Assembly (NCBI RefSeq): GCF_016888005.1
Contig: NZ_JAFDVE010000009.1
Span: 1 to 64,000 of the forward strand
DNA from: Phycicoccus sp. CSK15P-2
GTDB taxonomy: Bacteria; Actinomycetota; Actinomycetes; Actinomycetales; Dermatophilaceae
Length of the DNA stretch: 64,000 nt
Reading direction: 5' to 3'
Shown: one piece after another, positions 9,156 through 19,943 of the stretch
How the letters are laid out: each line of letters begins with the position of its first letter
How positions within the stretch are numbered: the first letter of the stretch is position 1
Position numbers and translations under genes: made by a program
Notes under the pieces: model-generated
The model's database searches: none
Seen by the model: the letters and a program-made list of their open reading frames with translations, nothing else
What the model was told of the DNA's origin: nothing

Positions 9156-9842
9156 TCAGTAGGTTCCGCTGCCGATCAGGGCGATCGCGTGCGAGCGGTT
9201 GCGGGCCCCCAGGCGGCGGATGACCTCCGAGACGTCCGCTGAGACCGTTCGTTCCGACACGTGCAGCTGCCGAGCGATCTGCCGGTCGCTGGCACCGTCC
9301 GTGAGGAGGAACGCGATGTCGACCATGCGCCGCGTGAACGGTGGGTCCTCCCCGGGCGGCACCGCCGGCTCGGAACCCTGCCACACGTGCTCGAAGCACC
9401 GGACCGCTGCCGCGACGACGTGCGGGATGGTGCTGCTCCAGACGCCACCCGTGAGCGGGTTGCCCCGCGGGACGCCGACGAAAACGAGCGAGGCGTCGAC
9501 GATGAGCAGGGGAGCGACGACCGGAGCCAGCCGGACTCCGCGGTGATGGCTCGTGAGCATCGGGAGTCGGCCGGTGGCCCGGGGCGTCGTGACGTACCGG
9601 TACTCGACCCGCGGCGAGTCCGCGACCTCGGCCAAGGGCCGTGCAGCGCCGACCTCTCCCCAGGAGGGCAGCGCCGTCATGTGCCAGAGGGACCTGCGGA
9701 CGGAGCGGGCGAGGTCGTCCACTCCCGCACGAATGGCGCCGCCGGCCGCGCCCAAGGAGGTCAGCCGAGGGTCTCCGGCGTGAACGAGGCCCTCGACCCA
9801 GTGGAAGAACTGCCGAGGCCCGTCGTCGGGTGTGCTGGTCAT
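9156..9842 (-). CDS. LuxR-type HTH regulator, array member 1 (divergent copy)
   Basis: A 228-residue protein with a C-terminal GerE/LuxR HTH (D-G-A-S-D-R-Q-I-A-R-Q-L-H-V-S-E-R-T-V-S, about residues 175-222). The N-terminal 160 residues share only a pattern with the four genes upstream: D-P-R-L-x-x-L-G near the start, W-H-M-T, P-L-L-I-V-D and F-x-x-V-W. It is the most diverged copy and the last of the array. No receiver, PAS or autoinducer domain is visible. The ATG at 9842 fits the length of its paralogues. The stop is 10 bases from the era stop (convergent). Confidence 0.75.
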   Translation of the reverse strand: MTSTPDDGPRQFFHWVEGLVHAGDPRLTSLGAAGGAIRAGVDDLARSVRRSLWHMTALPSWGEVGAARPLAEVADSPRVEYRYVTTPRATGRLPMLTSHHRGVRLAPVVAPLLIVDASLVFVGVPRGNPLTGGVWSSTIPHVVAAAVRCFEHVWQGSEPAVPPGEDPPFTRRMVDIAFLLTDGASDRQIARQLHVSERTVSADVSEVIRRLGARNRSHAIALIGSGTY

Positions 9843-10062
9843 CGCACGAGCGAGGTGGGCCCGACTCCTCCGTGGTCCTCGTGGACCCGGTGAGCACTCG
9901 CCCTCTCGTCGACGCACGGCTCGGCACCGGTCGTCCCCACAGAAGCCTCCCTCGCTGTCCGCGGCCACCTGCCCCGGTCGCCCCGCCGAGAGTGTACGAG
10001 GGCGGCCGCTCATGTCGTGGGAGGGTTCGTGCGCCGGGAGTCGTCGGCGTGCCGTCGAGGGG

Positions 10063-10746
10063 TCATCGCGCGCCGTGGTTGAGGGTCGAGACCGCGTGTG
10101 CCCTGTCTCGGTCACCGAGCCAGTCGGTGACGGCGCGGACCTCGGTCGAGACCGTCCTCGGGCTGACGTCCAGTGCTTCCGCGATCTCCTGGTCCGAACG
10201 TCCCTCCGCGAGCAGCATGGCCGTCTCGAGCCTGCGTCCGGAGAGCAGGGCCCGGTCGACCATCTGAGAGACGGGTCGTGCAACCGCCCACGCCGCCTCG
10301 AACACCTCGACGCCACGCCGGAGCAGGTCCTCGTCGGTCGTCTCCCACACGGTTCCCGCGAGCTGCGTGCCGTCAGGTCCCGAGACGAAGGCATGCACCG
10401 AGTCGGTGATGAGCATCGGTGCGACGATCGCGCCGACCCGCGCCTGTGGACATACGGACGCGGACAGAGGGTTCGAGGCGATCAAACCCTCCGTGACGAG
10501 GTCGCGATCGCGGGGCAGAGGGACCTGGTGTGCCTGGGTGTACGTCGTCATTCCCTCGCGAACATCGCGGACCGTCGCCGACAGCTGCTGGTTCCAGACG
10601 CTGTCGCTTGTCCGGTGGGCCCGAGCCCTCACGAAGTGCGCGGCCTGGGTCTGATGGCCGAGGAGCCGTACGCGCGGGTTATCCGTCAGCATCAGCTCGG
10701 CGAGTAGCGCGAAGAATACGGTCTGGGTTGCGACGGGGTCGGTCAC
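10063..10746 (-). CDS. LuxR-type HTH regulator, array member 2
   Basis: The 227-residue protein has the array plan: N-terminal F-F-A-L-L-A-E-L-M-L-T-D-N-P-R, a central N-P-L-S-A-S ... P-M-L-I-T-D-S-V-H-A-F-V-S-G-P-D-G-T ... W-E-T-T-D block, then a C-terminal LuxR HTH (S-D-Q-E-I-A-E-A-L-D-V-S-P-R-T-V-S-T-E). The central block resembles the effector domain that follows the TrmB winged helix in larger actinobacterial TrmB/LuxR regulators; here the TrmB helix is absent. The start is GTG at 10746 with GAGGAG about ten bases upstream, 13 bases from the preceding gene's stop, so co-transcription is likely. Confidence 0.78.
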   Translation of the reverse strand: MTDPVATQTVFFALLAELMLTDNPRVRLLGHQTQAAHFVRARAHRTSDSVWNQQLSATVRDVREGMTTYTQAHQVPLPRDRDLVTEGLIASNPLSASVCPQARVGAIVAPMLITDSVHAFVSGPDGTQLAGTVWETTDEDLLRRGVEVFEAAWAVARPVSQMVDRALLSGRRLETAMLLAEGRSDQEIAEALDVSPRTVSTEVRAVTDWLGDRDRAHAVSTLNHGAR

Positions 10747-10759
10747 CGGTGGCGTCTCC

Positions 10760-11437
10760 TCATTGGTCGGCGCCGACGAGCATGGCGACGGCGTGGGCGC
10801 GGTTGCGTGCGCCGAGCCAGTCGATGATGTGGCGGATCTCGGTGGAGACGGTGCGTTGGCTGGTTCCCAGCGCGGTGGCGATCTCGCGGTCGGTGCCCCC
10901 CTCGGCGAGGTGCAGGGCGACCTGGAGGCGGCGGGACTCCAGCAGTGGACGGTCGACGATCTCGATGATGGGGCGGCTGTTGACCCAGGTGGCGAGGAAG
11001 GTCTCGCAGGCGCGTGCGACCAGGCCGGGGTCGGTGGTCTCCCAGATTGTCGCCTCATGGCGCGTCCCGTCGGGTCCGGCGAGGAACGCCTGCGATTGGT
11101 CGACGATGAGGAGGGGCGCTGCGACATCTGCGACGCGGGACTTCGGTTCGGCACTCGCGTAGAGGGGGTTGATGCGCAGCGTGGTCCGTGTAGTGATCTC
11201 GCACATGTCGAGAGATCCCAGGTGGGTGAGTGCCTGTTCGCGTCGAAGGCCTTCTCGCAATGCCGGAATGTTCACCGACACTTGCATGTTCCAGGTGTGC
11301 ACCCGAGCTCCACCGAGGCCGCGCGTGAGGTGTCGGGAGGCGTCAGCCAAGGGGCCCAAGAGTGTTACGCGGGGGTCGTTGGCGAGCATGAGCTGGGCGA
11401 CGTGATCAAAGAAGCCGGTCTGGAGGGGGTCGGTCAC
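10760..11437 (-). CDS. LuxR-type HTH regulator, array member 3
   Basis: 225 residues. N-terminal F-F-D-H-V-A-Q-L-M-L-A-N-D-P-R-V-T-L-L-G, central N-P-L-Y-A-S and A-F-L-A-G-P-D-G-T-R-H-E-A-T-I-W-E-T-T-D, and C-terminal LuxR HTH (T-D-R-E-I-A-T-A-L-G-T-S-Q-R-T-V-S-T-E-I-R). Start GTG at 11437, GGAGATA upstream. The DNA of its HTH end is nearly identical to that of member 5. The ligand and target genes cannot be read from sequence. Confidence 0.8.
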   Translation of the reverse strand: MTDPLQTGFFDHVAQLMLANDPRVTLLGPLADASRHLTRGLGGARVHTWNMQVSVNIPALREGLRREQALTHLGSLDMCEITTRTTLRINPLYASAEPKSRVADVAAPLLIVDQSQAFLAGPDGTRHEATIWETTDPGLVARACETFLATWVNSRPIIEIVDRPLLESRRLQVALHLAEGGTDREIATALGTSQRTVSTEIRHIIDWLGARNRAHAVAMLVGADQ

Positions 11438-12288
11438 CGCCGGTATCTCCTCACTGGTCGGCGCCGACGAGCATGGCGACGGCGTGGGCGCGGTTGCGGG
11501 CGCCGAGCCAGTCGATGACGGCGCGGATCTCGGTGGAGACGGTGCGTTGGCTGATGCGGAGGGAGTGGGCGATGTCGCGGTCGGTGGCGCCGTCGGCGAG
11601 GTGGAGGGCGACCTGGAGACGTCGCGGGGGTAGCAGTGGCCGGTCGGTGACTTCGGTGATGGGTCGGCTCCCTTCCCAGGTGGTGAGGAAGACCTGGCAG
11701 GCGTGGGCGACGAGCCCGGGATCGGTGGTCTCCCAGATGGTCGCTTCGTGACGGGTCCCATCAGGTCCAGCGAGGAAAGCGTGCGTCTGGTCGACGACGA
11801 GGAGGGGTGCTGAGACATCTGCGACCCGGGACAGTGGCTCGACGCTGGCGTAGAGCGGATTCGTCCTCAGACTGGTTTCGGTGACCATCTCGCGAACGTC
11901 CCTGACGGAGCCCAGGCCTAGTTCGGCGGCCGTGTGGATCCCGTCGCGCATCGCCAGGAGAGGTAACGTGAGCTGCATATTCCACAGACTGGACCGAGTC
12001 GTGCCCACTCGGTTGGCAATGTGGGCTGGAGCATCGGGCAGCTGGCCGAGCAGGGTGAGGCGGGGCTCGTCGGCGAGCATGAGCCGGGCGACGTGGTGGA
12101 AGAAGTCGTCGTGTCGGGCGGTGGGGGTGTTCATGGCAGGGGGGTCGCCTGCTCAGTGCTCGGTGCCGACGAGCATGGCGACGGCGTGGGCGCGGTTGCG
12201 TGCGCCGAGCCAGTCGATGATGTGGCGGACCTCGGTGGAGACGGTGCGGTGGCTGGTTCCCAGCGCGGTGGCGATCTCGCGGTCGGTG
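10772..12288. repeat. Three direct repeats coding the HTH ends of array members 3, 4, 5
   Basis: The stretches 10772-10895, 11463-11586 and 12165-12288 (124 bases each, period about 700) begin with the same GCCGACGAGCATGGCGACGG. By my reading copies 1 and 3 differ at only two of 124 positions. Copy 2 matches for about the first 85 bases, then differs in the recognition-helix region. The N-terminal gene halves are far less alike, so the HTH ends look homogenised by recombination. Confidence 0.8.
11451..12134 (-). CDS. LuxR-type HTH regulator, array member 4
   Basis: A 227-residue paralogue that begins M-N-T-P-T-A-R-H-D-D-F-F-H-H-V-A-R-L-M-L-A-D-E-P-R. It shares the central P-L-L-V-V-D-Q-T-H-A-F-L-A-G-P-D-G-T-R-H block with member 3, but its HTH recognition region differs (S-L-R-I-S-Q-R-T-V-S-T-E). 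It starts with ATG at 12134. It lies 13 bases upstream of member 3 and 18 bases downstream of member 5, so the array reads as one operon on the minus strand. Confidence 0.8.
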   Translation of the reverse strand: MNTPTARHDDFFHHVARLMLADEPRLTLLGQLPDAPAHIANRVGTTRSSLWNMQLTLPLLAMRDGIHTAAELGLGSVRDVREMVTETSLRTNPLYASVEPLSRVADVSAPLLVVDQTHAFLAGPDGTRHEATIWETTDPGLVAHACQVFLTTWEGSRPITEVTDRPLLPPRRLQVALHLADGATDRDIAHSLRISQRTVSTEIRAVIDWLGARNRAHAVAMLVGADQ

Positions 12289-12842
12289 GCGCCGCCGGCG
12301 AGGTGGAGGGCGACCTGGAGGGGGCGAGGTTCTAGCAGTGGGCGGTCGACGACGTCGGTGATCGGGCGGCCGACCGTCCACGCGGCGAGAAATATGTGGC
12401 ACGCAGGTCCGACGATATCGGTGTGCACCGACTCCCAGATGGTGTCGGCGTACCTGGTGCCCAAGGGACCTGCCAGCAAGACATGTGTTTCGTCGGTGAT
12501 GAGCATCGGGTCGCTCACGAAGTGAATCCGATCCTGGGGGTGGAGACTCGGAAAGAGGGGGTTATCCGCCAGGCCACGAGCATCAACCAGACCTCGCTCC
12601 TCTGGGAGACCACCGGGGTGGTGCCTGTCAAAGCTCCGCGATCCGTTCGTCGTGGAGCGCACGCTGACCGTGACCTGCTGGTTCCACAAGCTGTGGCGGG
12701 TCTGCGCGTACCGGCGGTCAAGGTGCTCGTCCGCGGACGTGAGTGGTCCGAGCAGGGTGAGGCGGGGGTCGTCGGCGAGCATGAGGGCGTGAACGTGGTC
12801 GAAGAACGCTCGAGCGGACGTCGGCTCCGAGGGGGTCCGCAC
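12153..12842 (-). CDS. LuxR-type HTH regulator, array member 5 (first in operon)
   Basis: A protein of 229 residues using GTG at 12842, which has an excellent GGAGGAGGAC just upstream; an in-frame ATG at 12884 would add 14 residues and break the match in length with its paralogues. N-terminal F-F-D-H-V-H-A-L-M-L-A-D-D-P-R-L-T-L-L-G, central N-P-L-F-P-S and H-V-L-L-A-G-P-L-G-T-R, then the LuxR HTH (T-D-R-E-I-A-T-A-L-G-T-S-H-R-T-V-S-T-E). It is the promoter-proximal gene; a 423-base region with an 18-bp palindrome lies upstream. Confidence 0.8.
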   Translation of the reverse strand: MRTPSEPTSARAFFDHVHALMLADDPRLTLLGPLTSADEHLDRRYAQTRHSLWNQQVTVSVRSTTNGSRSFDRHHPGGLPEERGLVDARGLADNPLFPSLHPQDRIHFVSDPMLITDETHVLLAGPLGTRYADTIWESVHTDIVGPACHIFLAAWTVGRPITDVVDRPLLEPRPLQVALHLAGGATDREIATALGTSHRTVSTEVRHIIDWLGARNRAHAVAMLVGTEH

Positions 12843-13037
12843 CTGTCCTCCTCCATTCCTGAGCCCTGCCCACCAGCGGGGCACATCCCTGGGTCCGTGC
12901 GTCTGGAGATGCTATCGAGGCCCGCGTCCGAACCAGGTCAGCGACAGGGCCGGTAGCGGCGTGTTCGAGAAGCGCAGTGGGCAGCACTGTCCCGATCGCG
13001 AAACGCGTGGCCCCTTCCGGCCAGGTGGAGGTCTCCG

Positions 13038-13055
13038 TTTGCGAACTCTCGCAAA
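13038..13055. promoter_or_regulatory. 18-bp palindrome, candidate operator of the regulator array
   Basis: TTTGCGAACTCTCGCAAA has perfect 7-bp arms (TTTGCGA/TCGCAAA) around a 4-base centre. It lies about 200 bases before the first array gene and 210 bases before asd. Such dyads are typical repressor or activator sites. Assignment to the array is inference from position. Confidence 0.5.
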
Positions 13056-13253
13056 GTCGCTGGACTCCGGCTGGACAGCACATTCACAGTAGTCATGCGA
13101 CGGCGACCGTTCGACGGCCGGCCGTCGCGCCACGTACGGACCTCCGGGGCGGAGAGCGGGCGTGGCCGGGTGCGCCGTTCCAGGGGTGGGGGCGCTCCGG
13201 CCACGCCATCCGCTCGGATGACGGTCCGGGCCGGCGCCCACGCCCCGTCTCCC

Positions 13254-14300
<1,047 letters not shown>

Positions 14301-14329
14301 CGAGGGATGCCGCGGTGGGTGAGCGGTCG

Positions 14330-14335
14330 TAGAGT
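14330..14335 (+). promoter_or_regulatory. -10 box of acyl-CoA-binding protein gene (leaderless)
   Basis: TAGAGT ends six bases before the ATG at 14342, the same leaderless layout as asd. It would allow expression apart from asd. Confidence 0.5.
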
Positions 14336-14341
14336 TGCGCC

Positions 14342-14599
14342 ATGGCATGGCTTGACGAGGACTTCGACGCCGCGGTCGCGGCCGTGTCCGCGATGACGAA
14401 GGACCCGGGCGTCGAGACCAAGCTGCGTCTCTACGCCCTCTACAAGCAAGCCACTGAAGGTGATGTCTCGGGCGCCCGTCCCGGGTTCACCAACCCCATC
14501 GGCCGCGCCAAGTTCGACGCCTGGGCAGCGGTCAGCGGGACACCGCGGGACGAGGCCATGACCCAGTACGTCGACACCGTCGAGACGCTGCGCTCCTAG
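14342..14599 (+). CDS. Acyl-CoA-binding protein (ACBP)
   Basis: An 85-residue, single-domain ACBP, the normal family length. The family signature K-L-R-L-Y-A-L-Y-K-Q-A-T-E-G-D is at residues 27-41, followed by P-G-x-x-N-P-I-G-R-A-K-F-D-A-W. ACBPs bind long-chain acyl-CoA esters and buffer the pool. They are common in eukaryotes and patchy in bacteria; high-GC Actinobacteria are among the bacterial holders. The protein is likely cytosolic. Confidence 0.92.
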   Translation: MAWLDEDFDAAVAAVSAMTKDPGVETKLRLYALYKQATEGDVSGARPGFTNPIGRAKFDAWAAVSGTPRDEAMTQYVDTVETLRS

Positions 14600-16664
<2,065 letters not shown>

Positions 16665-16676
16665 GGCTCCGGACGC

Positions 16677-17540
16677 ATGGGTGCGGTGCTCGCGTGCGGG
16701 CTGGCGACGGTCGACGTCGTCCAGGTCGTCGCGGCGCCGCCCTTGCCGGACGAGAAGGTCGTCGCCCTGGCGTCGACCGTGGCGGCGGGTGGGCCGGCGT
16801 GCAACGCGGCGATGACGGCGGCCCTGCTCGGCGTCGAGACCCGCTTCGTCGGGGCTGTCGGCAGCGGCCCGCTGTCCGCCGTCGTGCTGCGTGACCTCGC
16901 GACCCACGGGGTGGCCGTCACCGACCTCGCACCCGCCGCCTTCGAGCCACCGTTGTCGACGGTGCTCGTGACGGAGGCGACGGGGGAGCGGGCCGTCGTC
17001 TCGCGCAACGCCGTGGGGACGGCGGACTACCGTGCGCTCGCGGACCGCGACCTCGACGCCCTCCTCGAGGGTGTCACCGCGGTACTCGTGGACGGCCACC
17101 ACCTCCCGGTGGCACTCGGGGTCGCCCGGGGTGCCCGGGAGCGCGGCGTGCCCGTGCTCCTCGACGGCGGTTCGTGGAAGCCCGGGCTCGAGGAGCTCAT
17201 CGCGGACGTGGACATCGCCGTGGTCTCGGCCGCGTTCTCACAGCCCGGCGGAGGCGGGTTCGAGACGCTGCTCGACGCCGGCCCCGGGTGGGTCGCGTGC
17301 TCCGACGGCGCCGGGCCGGTGCGCTGGTCGGCTGCCGACGGCCGCGGTGGACAGGTCGACGTCCCGGTCATGGACGTCGTCGACACCCTGGGTGCTGGGG
17401 ACGTCCTCCACGGCGCTCTGCTCGCCGAGGTCGCCCGCGACGGCACGGCCGACCTCCCGGGGATGCTCGCCGCGGCGGTGGGGGTCGCGAGCCGCTCGGT
17501 GGGTGCGTCCGGCGCACGGGGCTGGGCCGAGCAGCACTGA
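16677..17540 (+). CDS. PfkB family carbohydrate kinase
   Basis: A 287-residue ribokinase-fold protein. The N-terminal G-G-P-A-C-N-A-A motif and the C-terminal D-T-L-G-A-G-D-V-L-H-G-A-L-L anion hole with the catalytic Asp are present. G-D-V-L-H-G resembles the branch with sulfofructose and tagatose-phosphate kinases, but the substrate cannot be named. It starts 12 bases after leuA and may be read from the same transcript. Confidence 0.85.
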   Translation: MGAVLACGLATVDVVQVVAAPPLPDEKVVALASTVAAGGPACNAAMTAALLGVETRFVGAVGSGPLSAVVLRDLATHGVAVTDLAPAAFEPPLSTVLVTEATGERAVVSRNAVGTADYRALADRDLDALLEGVTAVLVDGHHLPVALGVARGARERGVPVLLDGGSWKPGLEELIADVDIAVVSAAFSQPGGGGFETLLDAGPGWVACSDGAGPVRWSAADGRGGQVDVPVMDVVDTLGAGDVLHGALLAEVARDGTADLPGMLAAAVGVASRSVGASGARGWAEQH

Positions 17541-17651
17541 CCACCGGCATCGACACCGAGGAGCTCGGTGCTGTTCCCGCACACCGAGCCGCTGCCGCTC
17601 GACCTCGTCCGCCGGGTCGTCGAGTTCCGGGTCGGGGAGATCCGGGGCTGA
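17541..17651 (+). pseudogene. C-terminal remnant of a DUF1801 (YdhG-like) gene
   Basis: Right after the PfkB stop, a frame without a start reads V-L-F-P-H-T-E-P-L-P-L-D-L-V-R-R-V-V-E-F-R-V and ends at TGA 17649. The pattern (F-P-x-x-x-P-L-P-x-x-L-V-x-x-x-V-x-F-R-V) is that of the C-terminus of DUF1801 iron-chaperone-like proteins. Nothing upstream in this frame continues the domain. It looks like a deletion remnant; the family call is tentative. Confidence 0.35.
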
Positions 17652-17664
17652 GCGTCCGGGTGGC

Positions 17665-18255
17665 TCAGCGGACGCCGCGCACCCGGAACTGCACACTGAT
17701 CCGCGGCCCGACGGGTCTGGCGGTCTTGGGGACGCAGTGGTCCCAGGTGCGCTGGCACGACCCACCCATGACGAGGAGGTCACCGTGCCCGGCGGCGAAC
17801 CGTACCGAGGAGCCGCCGTCACGGGGGCGCAGGGCGAGATCGCGCGGAGCCCCGACGGAGAGGATGGCGATCATGGTGTCCTCGTCCCGGCTGCGTCCGA
17901 CCCGGTCGCCGTGCCAGGCGACCGAGTCCTGGCCGTCGCGGTACAGGCAGAGGCCCGCGGTGACGAACGGCTCGCCGAGCTCGTCGCGGTAGTGCGCGGT
18001 GAGCGCGTCGCGGCACTCGTCGAGCACGGGGTGGCGGGGGACGTCGACGATGCCCTCGTACATCTGGCGGCGCTCGGCGTACCAGGGCACGTCACGGCGC
18101 AGGGCCCCGTAGAGCTCGTCCGCACCACCGACCCAGCCCGTGCGGCGGTCGACCCAGGCACCTTTCCCGAGGTCGATGCGCTGGACCGCGGTTCCGAGCG
18201 GCCGGACCTCGATGCCGTCGGCGAGGTCGAGGAGGGAGCCCTGGAGCACGGACAT
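17665..18255 (-). CDS. alkB: AlkB-like Fe(II)/2-oxoglutarate dioxygenase
   Basis: The 196-residue protein should remove methyl groups from 1-methyladenine and 3-methylcytosine by oxidation. The iron triad is H-G-D in V-A-W-H-G-D-R-V-G and the later His in W-D-H-C-V-P-K, and 2-oxoglutarate-binding arginines are in P-R-I-S-V-Q-F-R. The family sequence L-C-L-Y-R-D-G-x-D-S-V-A-W-H is present. The ATG at 18255 gives the normal length. It is divergent from an AlkA-like glycosylase gene, so two alkylation-repair genes share one regulatory gap. Confidence 0.9.
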   Translation of the reverse strand: MSVLQGSLLDLADGIEVRPLGTAVQRIDLGKGAWVDRRTGWVGGADELYGALRRDVPWYAERRQMYEGIVDVPRHPVLDECRDALTAHYRDELGEPFVTAGLCLYRDGQDSVAWHGDRVGRSRDEDTMIAILSVGAPRDLALRPRDGGSSVRFAAGHGDLLVMGGSCQRTWDHCVPKTARPVGPRISVQFRVRGVR

Positions 18256-18261
18256 GTCTCG

Positions 18262-18291
18262 AGTGTAGGAACGAATCGAACACCTGTCCAC
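18262..18291 (-). promoter_or_regulatory. alkB promoter with overlapping SOS-box-like site
   Basis: On the minus strand TGGACA (18285-18290) and TACACT (18262-18267) form a -35/-10 pair with a 17-base spacer, directed at alkB. TCGAACACCTGTCCAC at 18276-18291 overlaps the spacer and -35. It matches the actinobacterial LexA consensus TCGAAC-N4-GTTCGA at 9 of 12 fixed positions, with a full left half. Confidence 0.45.
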
Positions 18292-18324
18292 ACCCTGTGT
18301 CCCCCGCCCGGCAGGATGGCCACC

Positions 18325-19167
18325 ATGGAGGACGCCGTGGAGCACGCCGTCAGCAATCCGGTCGACGTCCGGGCCGCCCGGGCGTGGCTGCTCGCCCACG
18401 CGGTCGAGGGAGTCGACCGGGTGACCGCCGAGGCGGGCGGCACGACGGTCACCCGGCGTGTCGGCACCGCTCGTGGCTCCGTGGAGCTCGCCGTGGTCCT
18501 CGCGGCAGGAGCGACTCCCGTCCTCCGGGTCGGCGGTCCGGGCACCGAGGAGGCCGTCGAGGTCGGGCGACGCTGGCTCGGGGTCGACCTCGACGTCGCG
18601 TCCGGGGTGGCGGCGCTGGGGACGGACCCCGTGCTGGGGCCGCTGGTCGCCTCACGGCCGCACGTCCGGGTGCCCGGTGCCCCCGACCCGTTCGAGGCCG
18701 CCGTCGGCATCATCGTGGGACAGCACGTGTCCCTCGTGGCGGGCCGGGTCTTCGCCGCCCGTCTCGCGGCGCGCGGCGCCGCTGTGCGGGACCTGGCGCG
18801 TGCCGACCCCGCCGCGGTCCGGCGTGAGGTGGGGGTCACGGGCGGTCGCGCGCGGTCCCTCGTCGCGCTCGCCCGAGCGGTCGAGGGCGGTCTCGACCTC
18901 GGTCCGCAGCCGGACCCCATCGCCCGGGCCGAGGTCCGGGCCGGGCTCCTCGCACTGCCGGGGGTCGGTCCCTGGACGGCCGACCTCGTCGCGATGCGCT
19001 GCCTGCGCGACCCCGACGTGTTCCTCCCCGGTGACCTCGTCCTGCGCAAGGCGCTCGGGGGCGTCCCGGCCGCCGAGGCCGCCCGCCTGGCGGAGGCATG
19101 GCGTCCGTACCGCTCGCTGGCCGTCGTCCACCTCTGGACCCGTCACGCCCTCGACCCGCCGCGCTGA
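18325..19167 (+). CDS. HhH-GPD DNA glycosylase (AlkA-like)
   Basis: A 280-residue 3-methyladenine DNA glycosylase-type protein. The helix-hairpin-helix is L-P-G-V-G-P-W-T-A near residue 212 and the catalytic aspartate is in F-L-P-G-D-L-V-L-R-K. An N-terminal AlkA-type domain precedes them. It removes alkylated bases to start base excision. ATG 18325 is preferred because a CAGGAT box ends seven bases before it; an in-frame ATG at 18316 is the alternative. It pairs with the divergent alkB. Confidence 0.88.
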   Translation: MEDAVEHAVSNPVDVRAARAWLLAHAVEGVDRVTAEAGGTTVTRRVGTARGSVELAVVLAAGATPVLRVGGPGTEEAVEVGRRWLGVDLDVASGVAALGTDPVLGPLVASRPHVRVPGAPDPFEAAVGIIVGQHVSLVAGRVFAARLAARGAAVRDLARADPAAVRREVGVTGGRARSLVALARAVEGGLDLGPQPDPIARAEVRAGLLALPGVGPWTADLVAMRCLRDPDVFLPGDLVLRKALGGVPAAEAARLAEAWRPYRSLAVVHLWTRHALDPPR

Positions 19168-19205
19168 CGACGGCGGGGCAGCGCGGGGATGTCGGTCCCA
19201 GCCCC

Positions 19206-19211
19206 GACAAT
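19206..19211 (+). promoter_or_regulatory. -10 box of recO (leaderless)
   Basis: GACAAT ends six bases before the GTG at 19218. This agrees with a leaderless recO mRNA and supports that GTG over upstream in-frame starts. Confidence 0.4.
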
Positions 19212-19217
19212 GGCCGG

Positions 19218-19943
19218 GTGCCCCTCTACCGCGACGAGGCGATCGTCCTGCGCACCCACAAGCTGGGTGAGGCCGACCGCATCGTCACCGTGCTCTCGCG
19301 GCGTCTCGGCAAGCTCCGCGTGGTCGGCAAGGGGGTGCGCCGGACGAAGTCGCGGTTCGGGGCCAGGCTCGAGCCGGCCATGCACATCGACGTCCAGTGC
19401 TACGAGGGCCGCACCCTCGACACCGTGACGCAGGTCGAGACCCTCGACCCGTGGGGCGACCTCATCGCCCGCGAGTACCACGCCTGGACGGCGGCCACAG
19501 CCGTCCTCGAGACCTGTGAGCGACTCACCGAGGAGCGCGAGCCGGCCCTGCAGCAGTACCTCCTGCTCGCCGGGGCGCTGCGCAGCCTCGCCCACCGCGA
19601 GCACGACCCCGGTCTGGTCCTCGACGCCTACCTCGTGCGCGCGATGGCCGTCGGGGGTTACGCGCCGAGCTTCCACGACTGCGCCAAGTGCGGCGCCCCC
19701 GGACCACACCGAGCCTTCCACGTCGCCGCCGGGGGTGTCGTCTGCCCGGTCTGCCGCCCCCCGGGCTCCACGGCACCCCACCCGGACACGCTGCGCCTCC
19801 TCGCCGCCCTGCTGGCCGGTGACTGGGCGCTCGCCGACATCTCCGACCCCCGGCACCGTCGTGAGGGCAGCGGGCTCACCGCGGCGTTCCTCCAGTGGCA
19901 CCTCGAACGCGGCATCCGCAGCCTCCGTATGGTGGAGCGGTGA
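19218..19943 (+). CDS. recO: DNA repair protein RecO
   Basis: A 241-residue RecO. The N-terminal OB fold begins [21 protein letters not shown], the usual start. The C-terminal part has four cysteines of a zinc site: C-A-K-C-G and C-P-V-C. RecO loads RecA on SSB-coated gaps with RecF and RecR. Its stop overlaps the uppS start in GTGA; recO-uppS is a conserved actinobacterial pair. Confidence 0.95.
   Translation: MPLYRDEAIVLRTHKLGEADRIVTVLSRRLGKLRVVGKGVRRTKSRFGARLEPAMHIDVQCYEGRTLDTVTQVETLDPWGDLIAREYHAWTAATAVLETCERLTEEREPALQQYLLLAGALRSLAHREHDPGLVLDAYLVRAMAVGGYAPSFHDCAKCGAPGPHRAFHVAAGGVVCPVCRPPGSTAPHPDTLRLLAALLAGDWALADISDPRHRREGSGLTAAFLQWHLERGIRSLRMVER

Noticed and set aside
9156-12842. Quorum-sensing (LuxR/LuxI) interpretation of the array
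   Set aside because: No autoinducer-binding domain and no synthase gene nearby; only the HTH is LuxR-like.
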